Shown: positions 18,308 through 26,731 of the stretch, piece by piece | Layout: every line of letters begins with the position of its first letter | Numbering within the stretch: position 1 is the first letter of the stretch | The notes under the pieces: model-generated | Seen by the model: only the letters and a program-made list of their open reading frames with translations | The model's database searches: none | Told to the model about the DNA's origin: nothing | Program-made: the position numbers and the translations under genes | Source: JADHMP01 sp016779985 | Lineage (GTDB): Bacteria > Bacteroidota > Bacteroidia > Flavobacteriales > Flavobacteriaceae | Length of the DNA: 64,000 nucleotides | Reading direction: 5' to 3' | Assembly (NCBI GenBank): GCA_016779985.1 | Contig: JADHMP010000005.1 | Coordinates: 62,001 to 126,000, forward strand

Positions 18308-19731
18308 ATGACACTAACCCTCAGCGTATTTACCATACCTTTTTTAGAAATTGGCATTGCGGTTAAATTCACCACAAGATCTTCTTCTCGAACATATCCT
18401 TTTTGATGGGCAATAGCATTAATCTCTTCTACAGTGTTATCAGTACTTTGGAAATTATCATAATAAAAAGCTTTAACACCCCAAAGTAAGCTCAGTTGAG
18501 TGAGAATTCTTTTATTTGATGTGAAAACCAAGATGTTTGAAATAGGTCTCCAAGCTGAAATTTGATATGCGGTATACCCACTATTCGTAAGAGTGCAAAT
18601 GGCGTTTGCTTTGATATCAGTTGCAATTTGTGCAGCATGAAAACAAACAGATTTGGTAATGAATCTTTTGGTTCTAATATTTGGAGGATCTTGTGGCACA
18701 ATCACTCGCTTTGAGTTTTCAACTTGCATTACAATTGTCCTAACAGTTTCAACCACTTCAACAGGGTATTTCCCAACAGAGGTTTCTCCAGAAAGCATCA
18801 CAGCATCGGCTCCATCCATAACAGAATTGGCAACATCATTGACTTCTGCTCTTGTAGGCGTAAGACTTTCGGTCATGGTTTCCATCATCTGGGTGGCTAT
18901 GATAATAGGAATTCTTGCTTTTTTAGAAAGTAAAACCAATTCTTTTTGAAGAATTGGAACTTCGGCAACGGGAACTTCAACCCCTAAATCCCCCCGGGCA
19001 ACCATTAAGCCCTCACTATAAGCAATTATTTTATCTATGTTTTCAATAGCTTCAGGCTTTTCAATTTTAGAAATCACAGGTAATGGCTTGTCAAGATGTT
19101 TTTTCATGAGGTCTTTGAGCATCAATACATCCTCACTATGGCGAACAAATGAAAGAGCAATCCAGTCTACGTCCTGCGTAAAAATAAATTCAGCATCTTT
19201 GACGTCCTTTTCTGTTAGCGCAGGAAGTGATATATTGGTGTTGGGGAGATTTACGCCTTTATTTGATTTAAAGGGTCCTCCCTGTAATACTTTAGTAGTG
19301 ACTTCAGTATTTTTATCTGTAGAAATCACTTCAAAAATTAATTTTCCATCATCCAAGAGAATTTTTTCACCAGGAGTAACATCTTTAGGAAATTGCTGGT
19401 AGTTCATGTAGGCTTTTTGGGCATTGCCCACAAAGGGTGCTTGGGTACTGAAAACGACCTCATCTTCAGGATGGACCACACTTCCTTCTTCCATTTTCCC
19501 GACTCTTAATTTTGGCCCCTGTAAATCAGCTAAAATGGCACTTTGGGTATTTAATTTTTTATCTGCTTGCCGAATTTTTTTTATCCGATCTTCTACTTCC
19601 TCGTATTTGGCATGAGAAAAATTAACTCTAAACACATTCACACCAGCCAAAATCATTTTTTCAATAATGTTTTGTTCGTCACATGAGGGTCCAAGGGTAG
19701 CAACAATTTTAGTTTTTTTGATAGGTTTCAT
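18304..19731 (-). CDS. pyk: pyruvate kinase
   Basis: A 475-residue glycolytic enzyme converting phosphoenolpyruvate and ADP to pyruvate and ATP. Motifs: KIVATLGPS near the N-terminus, LADLQGPKLRVG, the catalytic lysine in VISKIEKPEAI, metal-binding GDLGVEVP and ATQMMETM, and a complete C-terminal regulatory domain. I use ATG 19731 rather than the preceding TTG. The ATG shares one base with the stop of the upstream gene (TGATG), so translation is probably coupled. It is the last gene of the acpP-fabF-rnc-IPExxxVDY-pyk unit. Confidence 0.96.
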   Translation of the reverse strand: MKPIKKTKIVATLGPSCDEQNIIEKMILAGVNVFRVNFSHAKYEEVEDRIKKIRQADKKLNTQSAILADLQGPKLRVGKMEEGSVVHPEDEVVFSTQAPFVGNAQKAYMNYQQFPKDVTPGEKILLDDGKLIFEVISTDKNTEVTTKVLQGGPFKSNKGVNLPNTNISLPALTEKDVKDAEFIFTQDVDWIALSFVRHSEDVLMLKDLMKKHLDKPLPVISKIEKPEAIENIDKIIAYSEGLMVARGDLGVEVPVAEVPILQKELVLLSKKARIPIIIATQMMETMTESLTPTRAEVNDVANSVMDGADAVMLSGETSVGKYPVEVVETVRTIVMQVENSKRVIVPQDPPNIRTKRFITKSVCFHAAQIATDIKANAICTLTNSGYTAYQISAWRPISNILVFTSNKRILTQLSLLWGVKAFYYDNFQSTDNTVEEINAIAHQKGYVREEDLVVNLTAMPISKKGMVNTLRVSVI

Positions 19732-20210
19732 CAATCAAATATTAAATGCAATTGGTTTTGGATTTTATCATTTTCAATAGTGTAGTGCAATGCAATGTTT
19801 GAAAGTTTTTGTAGAGCTGATCTAATTTTATTCAAAGTTATTCGATCGTTCACTTTTATGATAAAATCTAGTTGTTTAAACTCAGTTAGTAAATATACTT
19901 CTTTTCGATTGGGGGTATCAAACAATGTGTTGTTTAATTTTTCTTTACTCGATAAAACTTTTTGAAATTTATTTGAAAACATTTCAGCTATAATACCTTC
20001 TGTTTCTTTTTCCCAAATAAAACGACTAAAAAAGACATTTGTGTTATGAAAATCTAGATCTTGTTTAGAGCGATAAAAACTACTGTCTAAAATTTGATTT
20101 AATTGAAAGGCTATTTGATAATCTTCGTCACTGCTGCAGACCCCTTCAAGAAAAAAGGTATCATTAAAATTTTCAGTATCTAGTTGATACGTTTTACTCA
20201 CTTTTTTCAT
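19731..20210 (-). CDS. IPExxxVDY family protein
   Basis: A 159-residue protein identified mainly by its position between rnc and pyk, where flavobacteria encode the IPExxxVDY family, and by the N-terminal pattern KKVSKTYQLD...FFLEGVCSSDEDYQIAFQLN. The naming motif is altered here: the corresponding stretch appears to be LTEFKQLDFI rather than IPE...VDY. No signal peptide or membrane segment is seen. Function is unknown for the whole family. Its start overlaps the rnc stop by one base. Confidence 0.72.
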   Translation of the reverse strand: MKKVSKTYQLDTENFNDTFFLEGVCSSDEDYQIAFQLNQILDSSFYRSKQDLDFHNTNVFFSRFIWEKETEGIIAEMFSNKFQKVLSSKEKLNNTLFDTPNRKEVYLLTEFKQLDFIIKVNDRITLNKIRSALQKLSNIALHYTIENDKIQNQLHLIFD

Positions 20211-20947
20211 TAGGTGACAAACTTTATTTTTAAGGCATAATACCCCCTTCTTGCCACTTTTTCTTCAGCTTTTTTCTTGGAGATATCTCTGGCCTTGGCA
20301 ACTTGTTTTTTGTCGATAAAGAAAGTAGAACTATAATTCACTTTAGGATCTAAACCAAGATCTTCTTTAGTTTCAAAATGATATTCTTTTTTGTTTTTTT
20401 GAGCCCATTCAATCACTGCACTTTTATAACTCAACACTTGACCATCAAGTGATTCAATATCGATATATTCAAAAATAATTTTATCCAAAACAAAGACCTT
20501 ACTTTTCTCATAACCTTTGTCAATGAATAGAGCTCCAAGGAGTGATTCTAACAAATTGCCATGAACATCTTCTCCAAAATAACTTTGTTTGTGATCGGTT
20601 TGCATCCACTGCATTAAATTAAGATTCTTACCAATACGATTTAACTGATCTCTACTTACAATTTGAGCGCGCATTTGAGTGAGTTTTCCTTCATTGGCTT
20701 TTGGAAAATATTCGAAGAGGTAGTGAGCAACCACTGTATTCAAGAGTGCATCTCCTAAAAATTCTAACCGTTCAAAGTTGACTTTCATTCCAGAGTCATC
20801 ACGTTGATTCAGAGAAGGGTGAATAAAGGCTCTTAGATAAACTGACTTGTTTTTAGCTTGAATGCCAAGATGTTTTTTTAATTGCATAAAAAACTCCCCG
20901 GATGTTTCCATGCGGGGAGTCAATATGTTAGTTAAAAATTTTACCAT
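20210..20947 (-). CDS. rnc: ribonuclease III
   Basis: This 245-residue enzyme cleaves double-stranded RNA in rRNA and mRNA processing. The RNase III signature ERLEFLGDALLN is at 59-70, with the second acidic patch in NLLESLLGALFIDKGYEKS. The double-stranded-RNA-binding domain covers about 170-240 (KSAVIEWAQKNKKEYHFE, AKARDISKKKAEEKVAR). The start at 20947 (MVKFLTNILTPR) fits family N-termini. A second in-frame ATG (Met13) lies in the loop of a GC-rich hairpin described separately. It lies 9 bases after fabF in the fatty-acid operon. Confidence 0.94.
   Translation of the reverse strand: MVKFLTNILTPRMETSGEFFMQLKKHLGIQAKNKSVYLRAFIHPSLNQRDDSGMKVNFERLEFLGDALLNTVVAHYLFEYFPKANEGKLTQMRAQIVSRDQLNRIGKNLNLMQWMQTDHKQSYFGEDVHGNLLESLLGALFIDKGYEKSKVFVLDKIIFEYIDIESLDGQVLSYKSAVIEWAQKNKKEYHFETKEDLGLDPKVNYSSTFFIDKKQVAKARDISKKKAEEKVARRGYYALKIKFVT
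20893..20920 (-). promoter_or_regulatory. GC-rich stem-loop in the first codons of rnc
   Basis: On the rnc mRNA, ACTCCCCG and CGGGGAGT form a perfect 8-bp stem around a 12-base loop that contains an in-frame ATG (Met13). The stem covers roughly codons 10-19. It stands out in AT-rich surroundings. Hairpins near the start of rnc are autoregulatory cleavage sites in other bacteria; that role here is inference only. Confidence 0.45.
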
Positions 20948-20956
20948 CGTAACCTT

Positions 20957-22210
20957 TTAGTGAACATATTTCTTAAAAATCAAACAAGCATTGTGGCCCC
21001 CAAATCCAAAAGTGTTAGAAAGTGCAATATTAACCGTTCTCTTTTTTGGTTTTCCAAATGTGAAATCAATTTTTTGATCAATTTTTTCATCTGGGGTTTG
21101 ATGATTTATAGTAGGTGGCACTATGCTATGCTGAATCGACATAATGGATGAAATAGCCTCAATAGCACCTGCTGCACCCAATAAATGGCCAGTCATAGAT
21201 TTAGTAGAATTGATATTCATTTTATAGGCATGGTCACCAAAAACAGAAAGTATGGCTTGTGATTCCGCAATGTCTCCCAATGGGGTGGAGGTACCGTGCA
21301 TATTTATAGTATCGATGTCCTCTGGCTTTAGTCCTGCATTTTCCAACCCGTTAATCATTACATTTTTAGCTCCTAAACCTTCAGGGTGTGGAGCTGTCAT
21401 GTGGTATGCGTCAGCTGAAAGCCCTCCTGCAGCAACCTCGGCATAAATTTTAGCGTCTCGAGCTAGCGCATGTTCTAAGCTTTCAAAAATGAGTGTACCA
21501 GAACCTTCTCCTAAAACAAATCCATCACGATCTTTATCAAAAGGTCGTGAAGCTGTTTTTGGATCATCGTTTCTTGTAGACAACGCATGCATAGCATTAA
21601 AACCACCAATACCTGCTTTGGTCACAGCAGCTTCTGAACCACCCGTAACAATCATATCAGCATATCCAAGGCGTATATAATTCAATGAATCAATCATTGC
21701 ATTAGAAGAAGAAGCACAGGCAGAAACTGTAGCAAAGTTGGGACCGCCAAATCCATATCTGATTGAGATAAGCCCCGGAGCGATATCGGCAATCATTTTT
21801 GGAATAAAAAACGGATTAAAACGTGGAATACCGTTGTTAGCAGCTAATCCTAAAACTTCATTTTGAAACGTTTCTAGGCCGCCAATTCCAGCGCCCCATA
21901 TAACCCCAACTCGATTTTTGTTTAATGTCTCTACATCAATGCCAGCATGGTTTATTGCCTCGGCTGTCGAGACCATAGCATACTGTGTAAAACGGTCCAT
22001 TTTCCGAGCCTCTTTACGGTCTAAATGATCTTGAATATTGAAGTTTTTAACCTCGCACGCAAACTGGGTTTTGAAATGAGTAGAATCAAAATAAGTAATA
22101 GGTGCAGCACCACTGGTCCCAGAAAGTAAACCCTCCCAATATTCCGAGAGGGTATTTCCAATAGGAGTGAGTGCCCCCAATCCGGTAACTACTACACGTC
22201 TTGGATTCAT
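20957..22210 (-). CDS. fabF: beta-ketoacyl-ACP synthase II
   Basis: A 417-residue condensing enzyme of fatty-acid elongation; it joins malonyl-ACP to a growing acyl-ACP. The catalytic triad is complete: Cys165 in TVSACASSS, His in MHGTSTPLGD and His in STKSMTGHLLGAAG. The C-terminal GFGGHNACLIF loop is also present. The length is normal. It sits 9 bases downstream of acpP, its carrier protein, the usual acpP-fabF arrangement. Confidence 0.97.
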   Translation of the reverse strand: MNPRRVVVTGLGALTPIGNTLSEYWEGLLSGTSGAAPITYFDSTHFKTQFACEVKNFNIQDHLDRKEARKMDRFTQYAMVSTAEAINHAGIDVETLNKNRVGVIWGAGIGGLETFQNEVLGLAANNGIPRFNPFFIPKMIADIAPGLISIRYGFGGPNFATVSACASSSNAMIDSLNYIRLGYADMIVTGGSEAAVTKAGIGGFNAMHALSTRNDDPKTASRPFDKDRDGFVLGEGSGTLIFESLEHALARDAKIYAEVAAGGLSADAYHMTAPHPEGLGAKNVMINGLENAGLKPEDIDTINMHGTSTPLGDIAESQAILSVFGDHAYKMNINSTKSMTGHLLGAAGAIEAISSIMSIQHSIVPPTINHQTPDEKIDQKIDFTFGKPKKRTVNIALSNTFGFGGHNACLIFKKYVH

Positions 22211-22219
22211 GGCACAAAT

Positions 22220-22453
22220 TTATTCTGCTTGTTCAATAAATTGAATGGCTTGTCCTACCGTTGCTATATTTTCAGCTTGGTCATCAGGGATTTGAATATC
22301 AAATTCCTTTTCAAATTCCATGATTAGTTCCACTGTATCTAGCGAATCTGCACCTAAATCGTTGGTGAAACTTGCTTCTGGAACAACTTCATTTTCGTCA
22401 ACGCCCAGTTTATCAACAATAATGGCTTTGACTCTTGCGGTAATGTCTGACAT
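22220..22453 (-). CDS. acpP: acyl carrier protein
   Basis: A 77-residue acidic four-helix protein that carries the acyl chain on 4'-phosphopantetheine attached to Ser37 in GADSLDTVEL. I use ATG 22453 (MSDITARVKAI) rather than a TTG two codons upstream. It is the first gene of the fatty-acid operon and stands opposite purN across a 143-base region holding a candidate promoter and palindrome. Confidence 0.96.
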   Translation of the reverse strand: MSDITARVKAIIVDKLGVDENEVVPEASFTNDLGADSLDTVELIMEFEKEFDIQIPDDQAENIATVGQAIQFIEQAE

Positions 22454-22481
22454 AGTCAATTAGGTTTATATTTAATGTGGA

Positions 22482-22489
22482 CAAAAATA
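22482..22489 (-). promoter_or_regulatory. candidate -7 box of acpP (TAttTTTG)
   Basis: On the minus strand this reads TATTTTTG, an exact match to TAnnTTTG, about 29 bases before the acpP ATG. A perfect palindrome (22497-22516) lies 7 bases further upstream, where the spacer and -33 region would be. Confidence 0.45.
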
Positions 22490-22496
22490 AAAAAAC

Positions 22497-22516
22497 TTTA
22501 AACGATAACGTTTAAA
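22497..22516. promoter_or_regulatory. palindromic candidate operator between acpP and purN
   Basis: TTTAAACG-ATAA-CGTTTAAA is a perfect 8-bp inverted repeat with a 4-base centre. It overlaps the spacer/-33 side of the predicted acpP promoter and lies about 80 bases before purN. Its size and symmetry fit a dimeric repressor site, for example of a TetR-type fatty-acid regulator, but no regulator gene is in the window. Confidence 0.4.
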
Positions 22517-22596
22517 TAGGTTAACAATAATAGTTTTAATTTGCGATATGCCTTTTAAAGAATATGTTAAATTATTTAACTTAAGACAGTGAAAAA

Positions 22597-23193
22597 ATGG
22601 CTTTTAAACCTAAAAGGCTGATTCTTTTCGCCTCTGGAAGTGGTACAAACGTCCAAAACATTTGCGAATATTTTCAAGGAGAAGATAATGTAGACATTGT
22701 TTTAGTGGCAGGAAATAATAAACAGGCACAAGTATGGGACAGAATAAAACCGTTCCATATTGAGGGTTATTGTTTTGACAAGAAGGCACTTATTAACGGC
22801 AAAGTTCTATCGAATCTTAGGCAATATGCTCCCGATTTAATTATCCTGGCGGGCTTTTTATTAAAAATTCCAGAGGCATTAGTGGAAGCCTTTCCACAAC
22901 AAATAATTAATATACATCCCTCCTTGTTACCTAAATATGGAGGCAAGGGAATGTATGGTATGCATGTTCATCAAGCCGTTAAGGAAAATAGGGAAACAAT
23001 GTCAGGCATTAGTATTCACTATGTCAATCAATTTTATGATGAGGGGCAACTCTTGTTTCAAACAAGTGTGGCAATTAAAAGTCAAGATTCAGCCGGTGAT
23101 ATTGCTCATAAAGTTCAGCAATTAGAATATGAACATTATCCTAAAGTGATCAAAAAATTACTTTTTGATTCCAAAATGATAGATGAAAAATAA
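22597..23193 (+). CDS. purN: phosphoribosylglycinamide formyltransferase
   Basis: A 198-residue enzyme of purine synthesis that formylates GAR with 10-formyl-THF. The phosphate-binding SGSGTNVQN lies near the N-terminus. The catalytic region IINIHPSLLPKYGGKGMYG carries the Asn/His pair, and the Asp is in NQFYDEGQLLFQ. The length is typical. The stop overlaps rnhA by 11 bases. A PurF-type amidotransferase lies three genes downstream, so this plus-strand run is partly devoted to purines. Confidence 0.95.
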   Translation: MAFKPKRLILFASGSGTNVQNICEYFQGEDNVDIVLVAGNNKQAQVWDRIKPFHIEGYCFDKKALINGKVLSNLRQYAPDLIILAGFLLKIPEALVEAFPQQIINIHPSLLPKYGGKGMYGMHVHQAVKENRETMSGISIHYVNQFYDEGQLLFQTSVAIKSQDSAGDIAHKVQQLEYEHYPKVIKKLLFDSKMIDEK

Positions 23194-23668
23194 TATTTTT
23201 CTTTATACAGATGGAGCAGCAAGCGGAAATCCAGGCCCCGGTGGTTTTGGTATCATATTGGTATGGGAAGGTCAAAACTATGTTAAAGAGTGGTCTCAAG
23301 GGTTCAGGCGAACGACCAACAACAGAATGGAATTATTAGCCGTCATAGTAGGATTAGAACTTTTAAAGAAACAGCCCATGACTGTGGTAGTATATTCAGA
23401 TTCCAAATATGTGATTGACTCCGTCAACAAAGGGTGGGTTTTCAATTGGGAAAAAAAGTATTTCAAGGACAAAAAAAATCCAGATTTATGGAAACGGTTT
23501 TTAAAAATATACAGAAAACATAAAGTTCATTTTCAGTGGGTCAAAGGCCACAGTAAGCATCCTCAAAATGAACGTTGTGACCAAATGGCTGTGGCAGCAT
23601 ATAAAAAGAAAAAGGGACTTCTAGAAGATAGCTATTATGAAGCACAAGAAAAGCAACATCCCCTCTGA
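23183..23668 (+). CDS. rnhA: ribonuclease HI
   Basis: A 161-residue enzyme that degrades the RNA strand of RNA-DNA hybrids. The four acidic residues are visible in order: Asp in YTDGAASGNPGPGG, Glu in NNRMELLAVIVGLE, Asp in YSDSKYVID and the last Asp in NERCDQMA. A basic handle (KKYFKDKKNPDLWKRF) is present. The gene overlaps purN by 11 bases. It has no N-terminal hybrid-binding domain. Confidence 0.95.
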   Translation: MKNNIFLYTDGAASGNPGPGGFGIILVWEGQNYVKEWSQGFRRTTNNRMELLAVIVGLELLKKQPMTVVVYSDSKYVIDSVNKGWVFNWEKKYFKDKKNPDLWKRFLKIYRKHKVHFQWVKGHSKHPQNERCDQMAVAAYKKKKGLLEDSYYEAQEKQHPL

Positions 23669-23733
23669 AATGAACTGTGGATTTCTTTTAAAGAATAAGT
23701 TTTGAAAGTGAGTAGAACCCCAAAAAGGTTTAT

Positions 23734-23741
23734 TATTTTTG
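23734..23741 (+). promoter_or_regulatory. candidate -7 box (TAttTTTG) just before the PfkB-type kinase
   Basis: TATTTTTG lies five bases before the ATG at 23746, the same geometry as at pheS (TATTTTTG, then four bases, then ATG). An internal promoter giving a nearly leaderless transcript is suggested. No good -33 TTTG is found at 19-21 bases. Confidence 0.4.
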
Positions 23742-23745
23742 CACC

Positions 23746-24675
23746 ATGAATAACAAAATTTTGGTCTTAGGAACTATTGCCTATGATGCCATTGAAACTC
23801 CTTTTGACAAATCTGGTAAAATTTTAGGTGGGTGTGCAACCTATATAGGATTGTCTACAACACATTTTGATAATAGATGTGGTTTGGTCTCAATTGTTGG
23901 GAATGATTTTGAGAAACAATACTTAGACATGTTAATTCAAAAAGAAATTGATCTCAGCGGTGTTGAGTTGCATCCTACTGAAAAAACTTTTTTTTGGAGC
24001 GGGCGCTATCATAATGACCTGAATACAAGAACAACATTAGACACACAACTAAACGTTATTGAAAAATTTAACCCGGTTGTCCCTGAAAGTTTTAAAGACG
24101 CCTCATTCTTAATGCTAGGAAATTTACATCCTGCATTGCAATTAGAGATTCTCGAGCAGATGCCATCCAAACCAGAAGTGGTTCTTCTAGACACAATGAA
24201 CTATTGGATAGCGGATTTTCGTGAAGACCTAGATGAAATAATTTCAAAAACGAATGTTATATCCATCAATGATGAAGAAGCAAGAATGCTAACAAATTGC
24301 CACTCATTGGTTAAAGCAGCTCAAAAAATTCAAAAAATGGGCCCTGAATTTGTCATTATCAAAAAAGGAGAGCATGGCGCATTATTGTTTTATAAAAACG
24401 AGGTTTTTTGTGCCCCAGCACTTCCTCTAGAAGAAGTTTTTGACCCCACAGGGGCTGGAGATTCATTTATCGGGGGTATAGTAGGTTTTTTAGCACAGCA
24501 GCAACAATTTGATTATCATACTATGAAAACAGCACTGATCTACGGGTCAGCTCTGGCTTCAATAACAGTAGAGCAATTTGGAGTTAAAAGTCTACAAGCC
24601 CTAGAAACACCTGACCTTATCCGTAGAATCAGAACGTTTAAGAATTTAACAGAATATGAAATTGAATTGCCTTAA
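23746..24675 (+). CDS. PfkB-family carbohydrate/nucleoside kinase
   Basis: A 309-residue ribokinase-fold kinase. The N-terminal GGCATYIGLSTTHF loop and the C-terminal signature DPTGAGDSFIGG (catalytic Asp239) are intact, with IIKKGEHGALLF in the nucleotide-binding part. It phosphorylates a sugar or nucleoside, but the substrate cannot be read. It lies between rnhA and the PurF-type gene, 9 bases before the latter, so a role near purine or ribose metabolism is possible but unproven. Confidence 0.85.
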   Translation: MNNKILVLGTIAYDAIETPFDKSGKILGGCATYIGLSTTHFDNRCGLVSIVGNDFEKQYLDMLIQKEIDLSGVELHPTEKTFFWSGRYHNDLNTRTTLDTQLNVIEKFNPVVPESFKDASFLMLGNLHPALQLEILEQMPSKPEVVLLDTMNYWIADFREDLDEIISKTNVISINDEEARMLTNCHSLVKAAQKIQKMGPEFVIIKKGEHGALLFYKNEVFCAPALPLEEVFDPTGAGDSFIGGIVGFLAQQQQFDYHTMKTALIYGSALASITVEQFGVKSLQALETPDLIRRIRTFKNLTEYEIELP

Positions 24676-24684
24676 ATTAGCTTA

Positions 24685-26583
24685 ATGAGTGACGCCATTA
24701 AACACGAATGTGGAATTGCGCTTTTAAGACTAAAGCAGCCACTTTCTTTCTATAAAGAAAAATATGGCAGTTCACTTTATGGAATCAACAAAATGTATTT
24801 GTTGATGGAAAAGCAACATAATAGAGGGCAGGACGGTGCTGGGTTTGCAAGTATTAAGTTTAATATGGATCCGGGGCAACGTTATATTAGTCGTGTTCGA
24901 TCTGCCGAGCAGCAACCCATTCAAGATATATTTTCAACGATCAATGATAGGATTTCAGAAACCCTCAAAGAAAAACCCGAACTTCTTTATGATCCAGAGA
25001 GCTTAAAACGTGCAGTCCCCTATTTGGGAGAGTTAATGTTAGGGCATGTCCGTTATGGCACTTTTGGTATTAATAGCATTGAAAGTGTACATCCCTTTTT
25101 AAGACAAAACAATTGGATGCATCGAAATCTTATCGTGGCGGGAAACTTTAATATGACAAATGTCAACGAATTGTTTTCAAACTTAATTGCGCTTGGTCAG
25201 CACCCAAAGGAGCGAGCGGATACTATTACGGTGATGGAAAAAATTGGTCATTTTCTTGACGACGCCGTAAGGAAGATTTATAAAACACTCAAAACAGAAG
25301 GTGTTTCTAAAGCTGAAGCATCACCTATCATTGCGGAACGTTTGAAAGTGTCTAAAGTTTTGCGTAAAGCTTCTAAAAATTGGGACGGAGGATATGCTAT
25401 GGCAGGTCTTTTGGGACATGGAGACGCTTTTGTTTTAAGAGATCCAAATGGAATTAGACCAACCTATTATTATGAAGATGATGAAATAGTTGTGGTCACT
25501 TCTGAGCGCCCTGTTATTCAGACTGTTTTTAATGCCAACCTAGAAGACGTCAAAGAACTGATGCCTGGACACGCCTTGATTATTAAAAAAAATGGTTTTT
25601 CTAAAATCAAAAAAATTATTGAACCAAGAGAACTTAAAGCGTGTTCTTTTGAACGAATTTACTTTTCACGTGGGGGAGATTCGGAAATTTATAAGGAACG
25701 AAAAAAGCTTGGCAGTCTTCTTTTTCCTGAAGTTTTTAGATCAATTAACGGGGATTTAAAAAACACCGTTTTTTCATTTATCCCTAACACTGCAGAAACC
25801 TCTTTTTATGGTATGATAGGAGCTGTTCAAGATTATTTGAGTAAAGCCATGGCTAAAGAGTTAAAAAATAAATCAAAAGAAGCTAATGCCAAGGTAGAAG
25901 AATTGCTTTGGTTGAGGCCTAGAATTGAGAAGATCGCCATCAAAGATGCTAAGCTTAGAACATTTATCACAGAAGATAGCAATAGAGATGACCTTGTTGC
26001 GCATGTCTATGATGTGACTTATGGAGTAGTTAAGCCTTCGGATAATCTAGTAGTGATAGATGATAGTATTGTGCGGGGAACAACCCTTCAAAAAAGTATT
26101 TTAAAAATGTTAGATCGCTTAGGACCTAAAAAAATTGTGGTGGTCTCTAGCGCACCCCAAATTCGTTATCCTGATTGTTATGGAATAGATATGGCTAGGT
26201 TAGAAGAATTTATTGCCTTTAAAGCGGCTATGGCTTTGCATCGGGAGCAAGAGACCTATAATGATGTAATAAATAACATCTATCAAAAATGCGTAGCTAG
26301 TTTTGACTCACAAGAAGAGACACCACCAAACCATGTCAAAGAAATTTATGCTCCCTTCACAGATGATGTGATTTCAAAAAAGATTGGCCAGATATTAAAG
26401 TCAGAAGGAATTATAGCAGAGGTCGAGGTCCTTTTCCAAAAGATCGAAGACCTTCATAAAGCTTGTCCTAAAAATTTGGGCGATTGGTATTTTTCTGGAG
26501 ATTATCCGACCCCAGGAGGACATCGTGTGGTTAACCGCGCATTTATGAACTTTTACGAAGGAAAATCTGTGCGAGCCTACTGA
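24685..26583 (+). CDS. amidophosphoribosyltransferase family protein (long form)
   Basis: A 632-residue protein with a class II glutamine amidotransferase domain (nucleophile Cys9 in HECGIALLRL, GHVRYGTFG, GNFNMTNVNEL) and a type I phosphoribosyltransferase domain with the PRPP loop VVIDDSIVRGTT (456-467). Cys9 implies removal of an 8-residue leader before the enzyme is active. It is over 100 residues longer than ordinary PurF (about 500), with inserts around 160-200 and a C-terminal extension after about 530. Bacteroidota often carry such a long form besides normal PurF. I therefore avoid the symbol purF; purine synthesis, or a related glutamine-PRPP reaction, is the likely role. Confidence 0.85.
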   Translation: MSDAIKHECGIALLRLKQPLSFYKEKYGSSLYGINKMYLLMEKQHNRGQDGAGFASIKFNMDPGQRYISRVRSAEQQPIQDIFSTINDRISETLKEKPELLYDPESLKRAVPYLGELMLGHVRYGTFGINSIESVHPFLRQNNWMHRNLIVAGNFNMTNVNELFSNLIALGQHPKERADTITVMEKIGHFLDDAVRKIYKTLKTEGVSKAEASPIIAERLKVSKVLRKASKNWDGGYAMAGLLGHGDAFVLRDPNGIRPTYYYEDDEIVVVTSERPVIQTVFNANLEDVKELMPGHALIIKKNGFSKIKKIIEPRELKACSFERIYFSRGGDSEIYKERKKLGSLLFPEVFRSINGDLKNTVFSFIPNTAETSFYGMIGAVQDYLSKAMAKELKNKSKEANAKVEELLWLRPRIEKIAIKDAKLRTFITEDSNRDDLVAHVYDVTYGVVKPSDNLVVIDDSIVRGTTLQKSILKMLDRLGPKKIVVVSSAPQIRYPDCYGIDMARLEEFIAFKAAMALHREQETYNDVINNIYQKCVASFDSQEETPPNHVKEIYAPFTDDVISKKIGQILKSEGIIAEVEVLFQKIEDLHKACPKNLGDWYFSGDYPTPGGHRVVNRAFMNFYEGKSVRAY

Positions 26584-26655
26584 CACTTTAACGATATAAT
26601 ATACTTTTAGTCGACAAAGTAAAACCATAGTAAATTACTATTAGACATTTACATC

Positions 26656-26731
26656 ACCAGAACATAAGTAGGTTAAGTTCATGGTAAGATTTGGGGCAAA
26701 AAGGGGGAATTTATTCCCCCTTTTTATTTTT
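26656..26731 (+). repeat. 76-bp direct repeat, copy 1 (possible small RNA)
   Basis: It begins ACCAGAACATAAGTAGG and ends in a strong intrinsic terminator (26698-26731: 12-bp arms AAAAAGGGGGAA/TTCCCCCTTTTT, loop TTTA, then a T-rich tail). It differs from copy 2 at a single position, T at 26711, which is in the terminator loop. The 3' terminator suggests the end of a short transcript. The alternative is a 33-codon reading frame (26681-26782), for which there is no other support. Confidence 0.7.
26698..26731 (+). terminator. intrinsic terminator in repeat copy 1
   Basis: Arms AAAAAGGGGGAA and TTCCCCCTTTTT pair perfectly over 12 bp around the loop TTTA and are followed by ATTTTT. It can also serve the upstream PurF-type gene. 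Confidence 0.85.

Noticed and set aside
18653..18949. Antisense frames opposite pyk
   Set aside because: Overlap of a clear enzyme gene, no promoter and no recognisable product.
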